The position numbers were made by a program, and so were the translations under genes. Positions 1 to 7,237 of a stretch of DNA of 28,418 bases are shown piece by piece (position 1 is the first letter of the stretch; each line of letters begins with the position of its first letter). Source of the stretch: an uncultured Saprospiraceae bacterium. GTDB taxonomy: Bacteria; Bacteroidota; Bacteroidia; Chitinophagales; Saprospiraceae. The stretch spans positions 1-28,418 of the forward strand of contig CALEYL010000045.1 of assembly GCA_937926205.1 (NCBI GenBank), in the 5' to 3' direction. The notes beneath the pieces are model-generated. The model saw only the letters and a program-made list of their open reading frames with translations. It did no database searches and was not told the DNA's origin.

Positions 1-38
1 TTCTATCAACAGCACTTTTGCTATTGTATGATATATAA

Positions 39-929
39 TTGATTCAATTCACCTATGTTTTAGACAACCCGACCAAAACTACGATTTGGCAGGATAGCCT
101 TCTCTACGTCAGTCAATGGGGACAGCTGAAAAACAAAATTGCCCGCTTTGATCTGAAAACGGGTGTGTTCCTGGACGAATTCACCAATGTGGGTATCCCT
201 AATGCTTGTGGACATGCCTGGGATGCTTCAGGCAATTTGCTGGTAGCGCAATTTGGAAACGGAGCAGATGGCAAAGTGCTGAAATTTGATACCAGTGGAA
301 TACTCACCAGTGTTTTTATTCCAACGACCCTGCTTCAGGGGCCTGTCAACCTTTGGTTTGATGAGGAAAGCAACCTGCTTGTTGCAGATTGGACTGAAGG
401 TAAAGTACTGAAATTCGATGGTGCCAGCGGGGCTTATATCGGTCCAATAGTCAGTAATCTGGCTAATGTGGAGGGATTTGATTTTGACAGTCAGGGCAAT
501 TTGTATTTGTGCGACTGGAGTGCCAACAAAGTTTTTCGTTATGATTTTGGCACCAACACCCTCAGTCCCTTTATCCAAAGCGGCGGTTTGATGGCGCCGA
601 ACAGCATCCTTATCCAGGAGGCAATATCAGCGGGTAGCGAAGTTAACAACGCAGCAAAATTCCGGCTTTCTATTACGCCAAACCCTGCCGATTCATTTGT
701 TCAGGTGAGTTATATTTTGGACAAACCGGCCGATGTAACGATAGAAATCCGGCAAATTTCCGGTCAAAAAGTCGCAACCCTTTATTCGGGAAAGCAGATG
801 CCCGGCGAACACCGCGTTCAATGGAATTGCCTGCTGGAAAACGGCGCACGCGCACAGCCGGGTGTGTATGTTGTAACCCTCTGGGTTAGCGGTGTTATTG
901 TAAGCCAAAAAGTCATCCTGGAAGGCTGA
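39..929 (+). CDS. Beta-propeller protein with T9SS sorting domain, N-terminus missing
   Basis: The 296-residue frame contains repeated NHL/SMP-30-like blades (for example 'GNLLVAQFGNGADGKVLKFD' and 'NLLVADWTEGKVLKFD') over about residues 10-195. It ends in a type A T9SS C-terminal domain from about F208, with the 'TPNP' motif at 213-216 and a final 'GVYVVTLWVSGVIVSQKVIL' strand. Such proteins are exported by Sec and then secreted or anchored by the T9SS. The only possible start is TTG at 39, directly after an in-frame TAA at 36-38, and no signal peptide precedes the first blade. A T9SS cargo needs one, so the 5' end is either frameshifted, interrupted by the stop, or encoded upstream of the window. 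Sugar-lactone or peptide-binding roles are possible for such propellers, but no substrate can be read from the sequence. Confidence 0.75.
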   Translation: MIQFTYVLDNPTKTTIWQDSLLYVSQWGQLKNKIARFDLKTGVFLDEFTNVGIPNACGHAWDASGNLLVAQFGNGADGKVLKFDTSGILTSVFIPTTLLQGPVNLWFDEESNLLVADWTEGKVLKFDGASGAYIGPIVSNLANVEGFDFDSQGNLYLCDWSANKVFRYDFGTNTLSPFIQSGGLMAPNSILIQEAISAGSEVNNAAKFRLSITPNPADSFVQVSYILDKPADVTIEIRQISGQKVATLYSGKQMPGEHRVQWNCLLENGARAQPGVYVVTLWVSGVIVSQKVILEG

Positions 930-1035
930 GCAACTGATCGCATTCTAAATTTCCCCCTGCCGCAGCGCACTTTATCAAAAGATATTTATCTTTATCAAGA
1001 ACAAATCAATCACATTTTCAAAAATTCACCCGACG

Positions 1036-2433
1036 ATGAAAAAAAAGTTTTTCTATGCATTCCTGCCTTGTCTGCTTTTTCTTTTTCAGATTCAGACAAC
1101 AAGCGGGCAGGACGCTGCTCTGCCAGCCGCCTTCAAACAATCAACCATTGAAAGGGTTGGTGAATTGCTTAACCAGCATTATGTGTTTCCCGACATTGCC
1201 CAAAAGACCGGCGAGCACCTTAAAAGCCAACTCAAGGCCGGCTACTTTGATCAATTTCAGGATGTTAAATCTTTTGCCGCGGCATTGACGACAGAAGCCC
1301 AGGCCATTACCAAAGATAAACACCTGCGTATTCGCCCTGCCCCGGCCATGGCTTCAGAAGTTGCAACACCCGAACAGAAGGTTGACGGGCGTCTGCAGGA
1401 TCTGGCAAGACGACGGGAAGGCACAGCGGGTTTTGCAAGCGCCCAGAAACTCGAAGGCAATATCGGGTATCTGGATTTGCGCGGTTTTGCATCGCCGGAA
1501 GTCGGCGCCCCCATTGCCGACCATTATATGGCGCTTTTATCTACTTCCGACGCCATCATCATTGATTTGCGCAAAAATGGCGGCGGCAGCCCGTCGATGG
1601 TACAATACCTGTGCAGCTATTTCTTCGACAAGCATGTTCACCTCAACAGCCTCTACTGGCGGGATGGCGATCGAACGGAAGAATTCTGGACCCTTGATAA
1701 AGTGGGTGGCAAAAAAATGCCTGATGTGCCGTTGTTTGTGCTAACGAGCAATTATACCTTTTCTGGTGCAGAAGAGTTTTCCTATAACATGCAAACCCAA
1801 AAACGGGCAACACTGGTTGGAGAAACCACCGGCGGTGGCGCCAATCCGGGTGGCACGATGCCTGTGAATGACAAGCTCATGGTCTTTATTCCCCGTGGCA
1901 AGGCCATCAACCCCATCACAAAAACCAATTGGGAAGGCGTTGGAGTGGTGCCCGAAGTACCCGTTTCCGATGCCGAAGCGATGAATAAGGCCCTCGAGCT
2001 TGCGACAAAAGCCGCTGCCGATTTCCGCAAAAAGAATCAGGACCAGCAGAAAGCCCTGCTCAGCGCATTAATGCAAAATCTCGATAACTATTCCGGTTCT
2101 TCAGAAGGAATTTTGAGCAGCCTGAAAAACAGCTGCGAAGCAGGCCTTATGGGCGAACCAGACATCAACGGGCTGGGGTATGAATACCTGATGCAGCACA
2201 AAAAGCCGCAGGTTGCAGAAGCCATTTTCCAGTGCAATACCATCCTGTTCCCTCATTCCGCCAACGTTTATGACAGCTATGGAGAGGCGCTAATGGCAAA
2301 CGGAAAACTGGACGAATCGCTGAAAAGCTACCGGAAAGCGGTCGATATTGCCAAAACCAATCAAGACCCTGACCTCCGTATGTTCGAAGAGAACATGAAG
2401 CGGGTGGAAGAAAAAATGAAAAAGAAGCCTTAG
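1036..2433 (+). CDS. Secreted S41-family peptidase with C-terminal TPR
   Basis: The 465-aa protein starts with a clear signal peptide (positively charged MKKK, hydrophobic stretch, cleavage near residue 25). Residues 28-100 resemble the N-terminal helical domain of the IRBP/tricorn type of S41 peptidases. Residues about 140-320 form the S41 core: 'IGYLDLRGF', 'IIIDLRKNGGGSPSMVQYL', and the nucleophile region 'TFSGAEEF' with serine 243, followed by 'LVGETTGGGANPGG'. No PDZ domain is evident, in contrast to CtpA-type proteases. About residues 345-465 are helical and end with a TPR-like segment ('ANVYDSYGEALMANGKLDES'). The likely role is periplasmic or surface protein/peptide processing; the substrate is unknown. 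It is followed by the response regulator but separated from it by 140 bp containing a large palindrome. Confidence 0.9.
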   Translation: MKKKFFYAFLPCLLFLFQIQTTSGQDAALPAAFKQSTIERVGELLNQHYVFPDIAQKTGEHLKSQLKAGYFDQFQDVKSFAAALTTEAQAITKDKHLRIRPAPAMASEVATPEQKVDGRLQDLARRREGTAGFASAQKLEGNIGYLDLRGFASPEVGAPIADHYMALLSTSDAIIIDLRKNGGGSPSMVQYLCSYFFDKHVHLNSLYWRDGDRTEEFWTLDKVGGKKMPDVPLFVLTSNYTFSGAEEFSYNMQTQKRATLVGETTGGGANPGGTMPVNDKLMVFIPRGKAINPITKTNWEGVGVVPEVPVSDAEAMNKALELATKAAADFRKKNQDQQKALLSALMQNLDNYSGSSEGILSSLKNSCEAGLMGEPDINGLGYEYLMQHKKPQVAEAIFQCNTILFPHSANVYDSYGEALMANGKLDESLKSYRKAVDIAKTNQDPDLRMFEENMKRVEEKMKKKP

Positions 2434-2517
2434 GTGCTGCTGATGCAGATAATGGGTTTCGATTGCCTGGCCACCCCTCCTGTCCAACAGAGGGTTGGTT
2501 CGTTTACAATCGAATAT

Positions 2518-2565
2518 ATTGTTCGTTTCTCCAAAATTTTGGCTAATTTTGGAGAAACGAACAAT
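2518..2565. promoter_or_regulatory. Perfect 21-bp inverted repeat before the response regulator start
   Basis: Left arm 2518-2538 and right arm 2545-2565 are exact reverse complements over 21 bases, with a 6-base spacer (TTGGCT, 2539-2544). The core of the left arm is GTTCGTTTCTCCAAAATT. The element ends 8 bases before the TTG start of the response regulator, so in mRNA it would form a hairpin next to the translation start; as DNA it has the symmetry of a dimer-binding operator. An additional direct copy of GTTCGTTT lies at 2498-2505, 23 bp before the copy in the left arm. No T-tract follows, which argues against an ordinary terminator of the upstream peptidase gene. Function is inferred. Confidence 0.7.
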
Positions 2566-2573
2566 GTACTTTC

Positions 2574-3212
2574 TTGATCCGTATCCTGATTACAGAAGAC
2601 CACGAACTGGTAGCCGAAGGGCTGAAATTATTGTTGGGCAGCGAGCCTGACCTGGATTGTGATGCACATGCGAAAAATGGTCGGGAAGCGTTGGATTATT
2701 TAGAGCGGTCATCCTTTGATGTGGTGTTGCTTGACATAGACATGCCGGTCATGAATGGGCTTGATGCCTGTGTGGAGATGCAGCGCCGTTTTCCTGCCGT
2801 TCGGGTTATTGCACTAACGATGTACAACCAGCCGAGTTTCATTCGCCAAATGATGAAAAACGGAGCCTTTGGGTTTGTGCCAAAAAATACGTCAAAACAG
2901 GAATTGCTGGATGCCATACACACTGTATTGCGGGGTGAACGCTACCTTAGCAGATCGGCTTCTCAGGCGCTGCTTGACGAGCTGCGGCTTCCGGAATTCC
3001 AGCCAACCACTTTTATTCCCGAAGTCACCAACCGTGAACTGGAAGTGCTCCGCCTCATTTGCAAAGGCCAAACAACTCAGGAAATCGCAGCAACTTTGTT
3101 CGTCAGTTCACACACTGCCGAGACCCACCGGCGGCATCTGCTTTCTAAACTGGGGGTAAGAAATACCGCAGAATTGGTGCGGTTAGCTTTGGAAAGAGGG
3201 CTTGTGGATTAA
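2574..3212 (+). CDS. NarL/FixJ-type response regulator (LuxR HTH)
   Basis: The 212-aa protein has a receiver domain at residues 1-120 with acidic pair E8/D9, phospho-acceptor D54 in 'VVLLDIDMP', T82 in 'ALTMY' and K104 in 'FVPKNT'. A LuxR-type helix-turn-helix follows at about 147-210 ('TNRELEVLRLICKGQTTQEI', 'HRRHLLSKLGVRNTAELV'). It is a DNA-binding response regulator of the type paired with HisKA_3 kinases; the TPR kinase at 7238-9238 is the only candidate partner in the window. The start is TTG at 2574 because the family begins 'MIRILI.(E/D)DH' exactly there; the ATG at 2564 is in another frame and an in-frame TAA lies at 2544-2546. A 10-bp terminator hairpin overlaps the stop. Confidence 0.92.
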   Translation: MIRILITEDHELVAEGLKLLLGSEPDLDCDAHAKNGREALDYLERSSFDVVLLDIDMPVMNGLDACVEMQRRFPAVRVIALTMYNQPSFIRQMMKNGAFGFVPKNTSKQELLDAIHTVLRGERYLSRSASQALLDELRLPEFQPTTFIPEVTNRELEVLRLICKGQTTQEIAATLFVSSHTAETHRRHLLSKLGVRNTAELVRLALERGLVD

Positions 3213-3237
3213 AATCACGGTTTACCGTGATTTTTTA
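3211..3237 (+). terminator. Rho-independent terminator after the response regulator
   Basis: AAAATCACGG (3211-3220), loop TTTA, CCGTGATTTT (3225-3234) form a perfect 10-bp stem followed by more T residues. It overlaps the stop codon of the response regulator and separates it from the tail-fibre-like gene. Confidence 0.9.
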
Positions 3238-3314
3238 TTATCGCATTTTCAAGGGAAGCCTGACAATTAGCCTTATCCGACCTTTGTACGAACAAGAATT
3301 AAATACTTGCTCGT

Positions 3315-5720
3315 ATGAAAACAAGCGTCTTCTTCCTCGTCTTTTTCACAATGCCTGTCGTCCTTTTTGCTCAAGGCATCAATTACCAGGCATTGGCACG
3401 CAACGCCTCGGGTGTTGCGCTCATGAACCATACCATTACCGTAGAAATCGCTATTTATGCGAATGGAACCACGGCGACCTCCCTTTATCGGGAAAATCAC
3501 AGTCTAAATACAGATGAATACGGCCTGTTCAACTTAGTCATCGGCTCAGGTGCGCCTGTGGGCGGGAATTTTGCAAACATCAACTGGCACGAGGCCCCAC
3601 TTTTCCTTGGCGTCAGGATAGACGATGGCAACGGCTTCAAGGATATGGGCCGGTATTCATTTCAGGGTACTCCTTTTAGTTTTTATGCCAATGAAGCCGG
3701 AAAAGCAATTGACATGAATCTTTCTGAGCTGAATGATGTGCAAGAAACAGGCCCTTTAAACGGCCAGGTGCTTAAATGGAATGGTACAGCCTGGGCGCCA
3801 GCTGCCGACAACGGCCAGATTTATACCGCCGGAGCCGGCATCAGCATCTCCGGAAATATCATCGCCAATAACGGCGACCTTAGTAATACCAACGAACTGC
3901 AAACTCTTACAATAAACGGCAATCAGCTTAGTATCTCTAACGGAAATGCAGTGACCTTGCCAACTGGTACTGGCGGCGGCGACAATTGGGGTACCCAAAC
4001 GGTCGCATCCGATGCCACACTCACCGGAGTTGGCACACTTGCCAATCCCCTGAAAATCGCCCAGCAAAATGCCGCTAACGGCCAGGTGCTTAAATGGAAC
4101 GGTACAGCCTGGGCGCCAGCTGCCGACAACGGCCAGATTTATACCGCCGGAGCTGGGATCAGTATTAACGGAAACATCATTGCCAACGCCGGTGATACCA
4201 ATCCCAACGATGATCTTACAACGGCTACACAACCAGGCGGCGATCTTTCCGGGGTTTTTTCCAATTTACAGATCAATGCCAATGCCGTAGGAAGCAGCGA
4301 AATTGCCAATGGCTCCATCACAGCGGCCGACCTTGCGGCAGGCGTCATTCCTGCCTCTCTGCCTCCCAGCGGAAATGCGGGTGGCGACCTCGGAGGTACC
4401 TTCCCCAACCCTGTCGTAGATGCCCTTCAGGGCCGTCCTGTAACCAATATAGCTCCGGCCAGCGGGCAGGTGTTGAGTTGGAACGGCGCTGCCTGGGCGC
4501 CGGCAACCCCTACAGGCGGGAATAGTTTGTGGAACACCAATGGCACAAGCGCTTTTTACAGCACCGGGAACGTCGGTATAGGCACCAATACCCCCAACAA
4601 CCTTCTGCAACTGCACAATAGTGCTCCATTTTTCGGTTCGCCCAGCGCACTCCACCTGACAAATGCTACTTCGGGCAGTACAGGAAACGACGGATTGTTG
4701 CTGACGATCAATAACACCATCGCAGATTATGGGTTAATTGGCGGAATGATGATGCGGGAAAATGCATCGCTTGGGTTTGGCACAAACAACGATTACCACC
4801 TGTTCTTAAAAGAAACCGGCGCACTTGGCCTGGGTACATTTAGTCCGTTGGGAAAAATGGACATTACCCACAATAGCAGTAATCATACCAATCCGCAACT
4901 CATGATTACTCAAAGTACCGGAACTTTTGGGCGCATCAGTTTCAGAAGTACAGGCGTCAACGACAAATACTGGACGGTAGCCGCGCGCAGCCAGGTTTCG
5001 GACGCCAGCTCTCAGTTCAATTTTTTCTATCACAACGGCACGAGCGGGCAAGACATACTGAGCATCAATGGCAATGGCAATGTAGGTATTGGTACAACCA
5101 GTCCACAACGCGCCTTACACCTGCATTTTAACAATACCAATACCAATACGGGCAATATGCTGATCAGCCAGGCTGGCACTGGTAACGCCTGGATGAATAT
5201 TGGTCTCACCAACGGCGCACACTATGCCTTAGGCGTTGACAATGCCGACAGCGATAAATTCAAAATCGGTTATCACGCTACCGAGCCTTCAAATGTGGGT
5301 GCTAACGCCCGACTTACCATTGACAACACCGGAAATATCGGCATCGGCACAACAACTCCTGTCGCCAAATTAGATGTAAACGGCGCCATCAATACCAATG
5401 GCGAAATCAACCGTGCCACGACAGGATCCGCTAATCTGGTGCCGATTTGTTACGGAAATATTGATGAAAATGGCGCCATAAATACAGGAACGGGTAATTT
5501 TTCGGTTGTGAATTCCAGTGCGGGGGTATATGAAGTTACCATACTCAATGAAGATTTTTTCTATGCCAATTACATCGTTCACGTTACCTTGTTGAGCACA
5601 ACAGGATTTGTCAGCACAAGCAGCGTAAACGGCAAACTACTCATTCGTACCTATAATTTGGGGGTTGGCGCTCCCGTGTTGACCGACCGTGAGTTTTCCT
5701 TCATTGTGTTTAAACCTTAA
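3315..5720 (+). CDS. Secreted tail-fibre-like repeat protein
   Basis: The 801-aa protein has a signal peptide (MKTSVFFLVFFTMPVVLFAQ). Residues about 20-135 form the domain common at the front of such Bacteroidota surface proteins ('GINYQALARNASGVAL', 'PLFLGVRIDDG'). Then follow low-complexity beta repeats: the unit GQVLKWNGTAWAPAADNGQI occurs almost identically near residues 150 and 256, and a divergent form at about 384. The second half carries three 'NVGIGT..P...L.(L/V)' or 'NIGIGT' units, as in trimeric phage tail-fibre/adhesin shafts. No chaperone (intramolecular endosialidase-type) domain and no T9SS tail are evident at the C-terminus. It probably forms a fibrous trimer on the cell surface; adhesion is inferred by analogy. 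The next gene starts 12 bp downstream, so the two are likely co-transcribed. Confidence 0.85.
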   Translation: MKTSVFFLVFFTMPVVLFAQGINYQALARNASGVALMNHTITVEIAIYANGTTATSLYRENHSLNTDEYGLFNLVIGSGAPVGGNFANINWHEAPLFLGVRIDDGNGFKDMGRYSFQGTPFSFYANEAGKAIDMNLSELNDVQETGPLNGQVLKWNGTAWAPAADNGQIYTAGAGISISGNIIANNGDLSNTNELQTLTINGNQLSISNGNAVTLPTGTGGGDNWGTQTVASDATLTGVGTLANPLKIAQQNAANGQVLKWNGTAWAPAADNGQIYTAGAGISINGNIIANAGDTNPNDDLTTATQPGGDLSGVFSNLQINANAVGSSEIANGSITAADLAAGVIPASLPPSGNAGGDLGGTFPNPVVDALQGRPVTNIAPASGQVLSWNGAAWAPATPTGGNSLWNTNGTSAFYSTGNVGIGTNTPNNLLQLHNSAPFFGSPSALHLTNATSGSTGNDGLLLTINNTIADYGLIGGMMMRENASLGFGTNNDYHLFLKETGALGLGTFSPLGKMDITHNSSNHTNPQLMITQSTGTFGRISFRSTGVNDKYWTVAARSQVSDASSQFNFFYHNGTSGQDILSINGNGNVGIGTTSPQRALHLHFNNTNTNTGNMLISQAGTGNAWMNIGLTNGAHYALGVDNADSDKFKIGYHATEPSNVGANARLTIDNTGNIGIGTTTPVAKLDVNGAINTNGEINRATTGSANLVPICYGNIDENGAINTGTGNFSVVNSSAGVYEVTILNEDFFYANYIVHVTLLSTTGFVSTSSVNGKLLIRTYNLGVGAPVLTDREFSFIVFKP
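3759..3835 (+). repeat. 77-bp direct repeat, copy 1 (within fibre gene)
   Basis: This stretch is repeated at 4077-4153 with one mismatch (AATGGT versus AACGGT). The period is 318 bp (106 codons), so the frame is preserved. It encodes the QVLKWNGTAWAPAADNGQIY unit. Confidence 0.9.
4077..4153 (+). repeat. 77-bp direct repeat, copy 2 (within fibre gene)
   Basis: Near-identical copy of 3759-3835. Identity at nucleotide level, including silent positions, indicates a recent duplication or gene conversion between the two protein repeats. Confidence 0.9.
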
Positions 5721-5732
5721 GTGTTCAAAAAC

Positions 5733-6602
5733 ATGAAAAAAGTTACCTGTGTTTTCGCCTGTCTGCTACTAGCTTTTGCCCTTTCAGCTCAAAAAACCGG
5801 CCTCATTGAGTACAAAGAGCTTGGGCTCGCCTTTACCATTCCGCAAGGCTGGGCAGGGCAGGAATCGGGCGAAGGTTTTGTAATGGCTTCCAATACAGAG
5901 CCCGGGATATTGATGCTGTTGCCGCACGAATCCAATTCTCTGGAAGCCTTGCGGCAGGAAGCAGCGGCAGGCATCCAGGATGAAAGCATCTCACTGCAGG
6001 CGGAGGGCGCGCTGAAAAACATTGGCAGCAATGGCATTGGCGGGGTATTTTCCGGGATGGTGCAGGGTGAAAAAGCCAAAGCTTATATCATTGGCCTGAT
6101 TAACCCCCACGGGCCGGGGCTGACCATCATTGCAATAACGGAAACCGGAAAGTACGCTGCCCGCTACGAACAATTGGCATTGGCGTTGGCAAATAGTGTG
6201 CGTTTTTCCAAATCGGAAAGCGCGCCTGCCGTGCAGGAATGGAAAAAAGAACTGATGAACAAGCGCCTGTCCTACATATATTCTTCTTCCAGCAATACTT
6301 TTGGATATACCGGAATGTCAGAAAAAGAAGAAATATGGCTCTGCGGACAGGGGTATTTTCAATACAAGTCAAATTCCAGTAACAGTTTTGACACCAGCGG
6401 CGCATTCGGTTATTCGGGCGGCAGCCAAAAAGGTGCAGGAACCTGGGATGTAGTTCAGACCAACAATGGCGGCGCAATGATCCAACTGACTTTTCAAAAT
6501 GGAACCGTAAAAACCTATAACATTCAGGGCGTCAAAAATCAAAAGCTCTACCTCGGCGGGTATGGTTACTTTTGGTCAAATGCAGGAGACATATGTAAAT
6601 AA
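5733..6602 (+). CDS. Secreted protein of unknown function
   Basis: The reading frame is open from a GTG at 5721, but the ATG at 5733 gives a standard signal peptide (MKKVTCVFACLLLAFALSAQ) and is preferred; the protein is then 289 aa. Residues about 25-160 resemble a small alpha/beta domain of the kind seen in secreted proteins that analyse 'tail-specific' membrane stress ('YKELGLAFTIPQGW'), though no named family is certain. The C-terminal part, about residues 175-289, is rich in Ser, Gly, Asn and aromatic residues ('SYIYSSSSNTFGYTG', 'LYLGGYGYFWSNAGD') and looks like a compact beta domain. There is no T9SS tail and no lipobox. It follows the fibre gene by 12 bp and precedes a T9SS-sorted protein by 64 bp, which suggests one transcription unit of surface proteins. 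Confidence 0.75.
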   Translation: MKKVTCVFACLLLAFALSAQKTGLIEYKELGLAFTIPQGWAGQESGEGFVMASNTEPGILMLLPHESNSLEALRQEAAAGIQDESISLQAEGALKNIGSNGIGGVFSGMVQGEKAKAYIIGLINPHGPGLTIIAITETGKYAARYEQLALALANSVRFSKSESAPAVQEWKKELMNKRLSYIYSSSSNTFGYTGMSEKEEIWLCGQGYFQYKSNSSNSFDTSGAFGYSGGSQKGAGTWDVVQTNNGGAMIQLTFQNGTVKTYNIQGVKNQKLYLGGYGYFWSNAGDICK

Positions 6603-6666
6603 TACCTGTATTACAGCCCTGCAGTTACTTTCTGCCTTACGCTCCGCCATCAAAAACATCATCAAC

Positions 6667-7173
6667 ATGAAAAAATCATTCCTCTTCGTTTTTTGCAGCC
6701 TGAGCTTTTGTCTGTCCATATTAGCGCAGACGATTGGTCGTCAGGTTGTTGCTGCGGGTGGTACAACAACTGCAACCCCCATGCTATCGCTTTCCTGGAC
6801 GGCAGGAGAAGCAATTGTTGGGAATGCCGGCGACGGCGGATTATCTATCCACCAGGGTTTCCAACAACCGGAGACGCTGATTACGTCCATCGATGAAAAG
6901 CCCGATCTGAATAAAACGCTCGCACTACGCGTATATCCGAATCCTACAGACGGACTTTTGCACCTTGAAGGCCTAAACGCCCCGAATGCAGAATGGCAAA
7001 TTTGCCTGTTCTCGGCTTTGGGCCAGAAACTTACTGTTGACGTGGCAGTGCCACTTGGAAAGACAGGGCTTTCTTTGAATTTGAGCGGGTTGCCTGCAGG
7101 GCAGTATTTTTTGCGCGTACAGAGCGAACTGCCTGAATCAGTTGGGATTGTGGCTTTCCAGAAAATAAATTAA
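6667..7173 (+). CDS. Small T9SS-sorted secreted protein
   Basis: The ATG at 6667 gives a 168-aa protein with signal peptide MKKSFLFVFCSLSFCLSILA; the frame extends upstream but only the ATG start provides a signal sequence. Residues about 22-70 match the short segment common in Bacteroidota before a T9SS tail ('SLSWTAGEAIVGN', 'LSIHQGFQQPE'). Residues about 85-168 are a type A T9SS sorting domain ('RVYPNPTDGLLHLEG', 'LPAGQYFLRVQ'). Between signal and tail there is almost no room for a separate catalytic domain, so this is likely a structural or carrier-type surface protein. Its function is unknown. Confidence 0.85.
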   Translation: MKKSFLFVFCSLSFCLSILAQTIGRQVVAAGGTTTATPMLSLSWTAGEAIVGNAGDGGLSIHQGFQQPETLITSIDEKPDLNKTLALRVYPNPTDGLLHLEGLNAPNAEWQICLFSALGQKLTVDVAVPLGKTGLSLNLSGLPAGQYFLRVQSELPESVGIVAFQKIN

Positions 7174-7187
7174 TGACACGCATCGCT

Positions 7188-7195
7188 TATCTTTG
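7188..7195 (+). promoter_or_regulatory. Promoter -7 box (TATCTTTG) for the sensor kinase
   Basis: TATCTTTG matches the Bacteroidota -7 consensus TAnnTTTG exactly and lies 43 bp before the ATG at 7238. No clear TTG -33 element is seen at the usual spacing, so the call is moderate. It covers the TTG at 7193 that could otherwise be read as a start. Confidence 0.45.
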
Positions 7196-7237
7196 AATAA
7201 AAATCAAGGCTATGGCCATTACAGCATCAACAAGGGC

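Noticed and set aside
2518..2565. Intrinsic terminator of the S41 peptidase gene
   Set aside because: The stem is perfect but no T-tract follows on either strand, and the element abuts the next start codon.
3227..3517. 96-codon + strand frame before and into the fibre gene
   Set aside because: It starts within a terminator tail and overlaps the signal-peptide-bearing start of the fibre protein in another frame.
3759..4510. CRISPR-like repeat pattern
   Set aside because: The repeats are long, in frame, and encode protein repeats of the fibre gene; no regular spacers.
6562..6666. 35 extra N-terminal codons of the small T9SS protein, overlapping the preceding gene
   Set aside because: The ATG at 6667 gives a signal peptide and removes the overlap.
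7193..7237. TTG start giving a 681-aa kinase
   Set aside because: The TTG is the end of a TATCTTTG promoter box, and the ATG at 7238 places a standard signal-like segment at the N-terminus.
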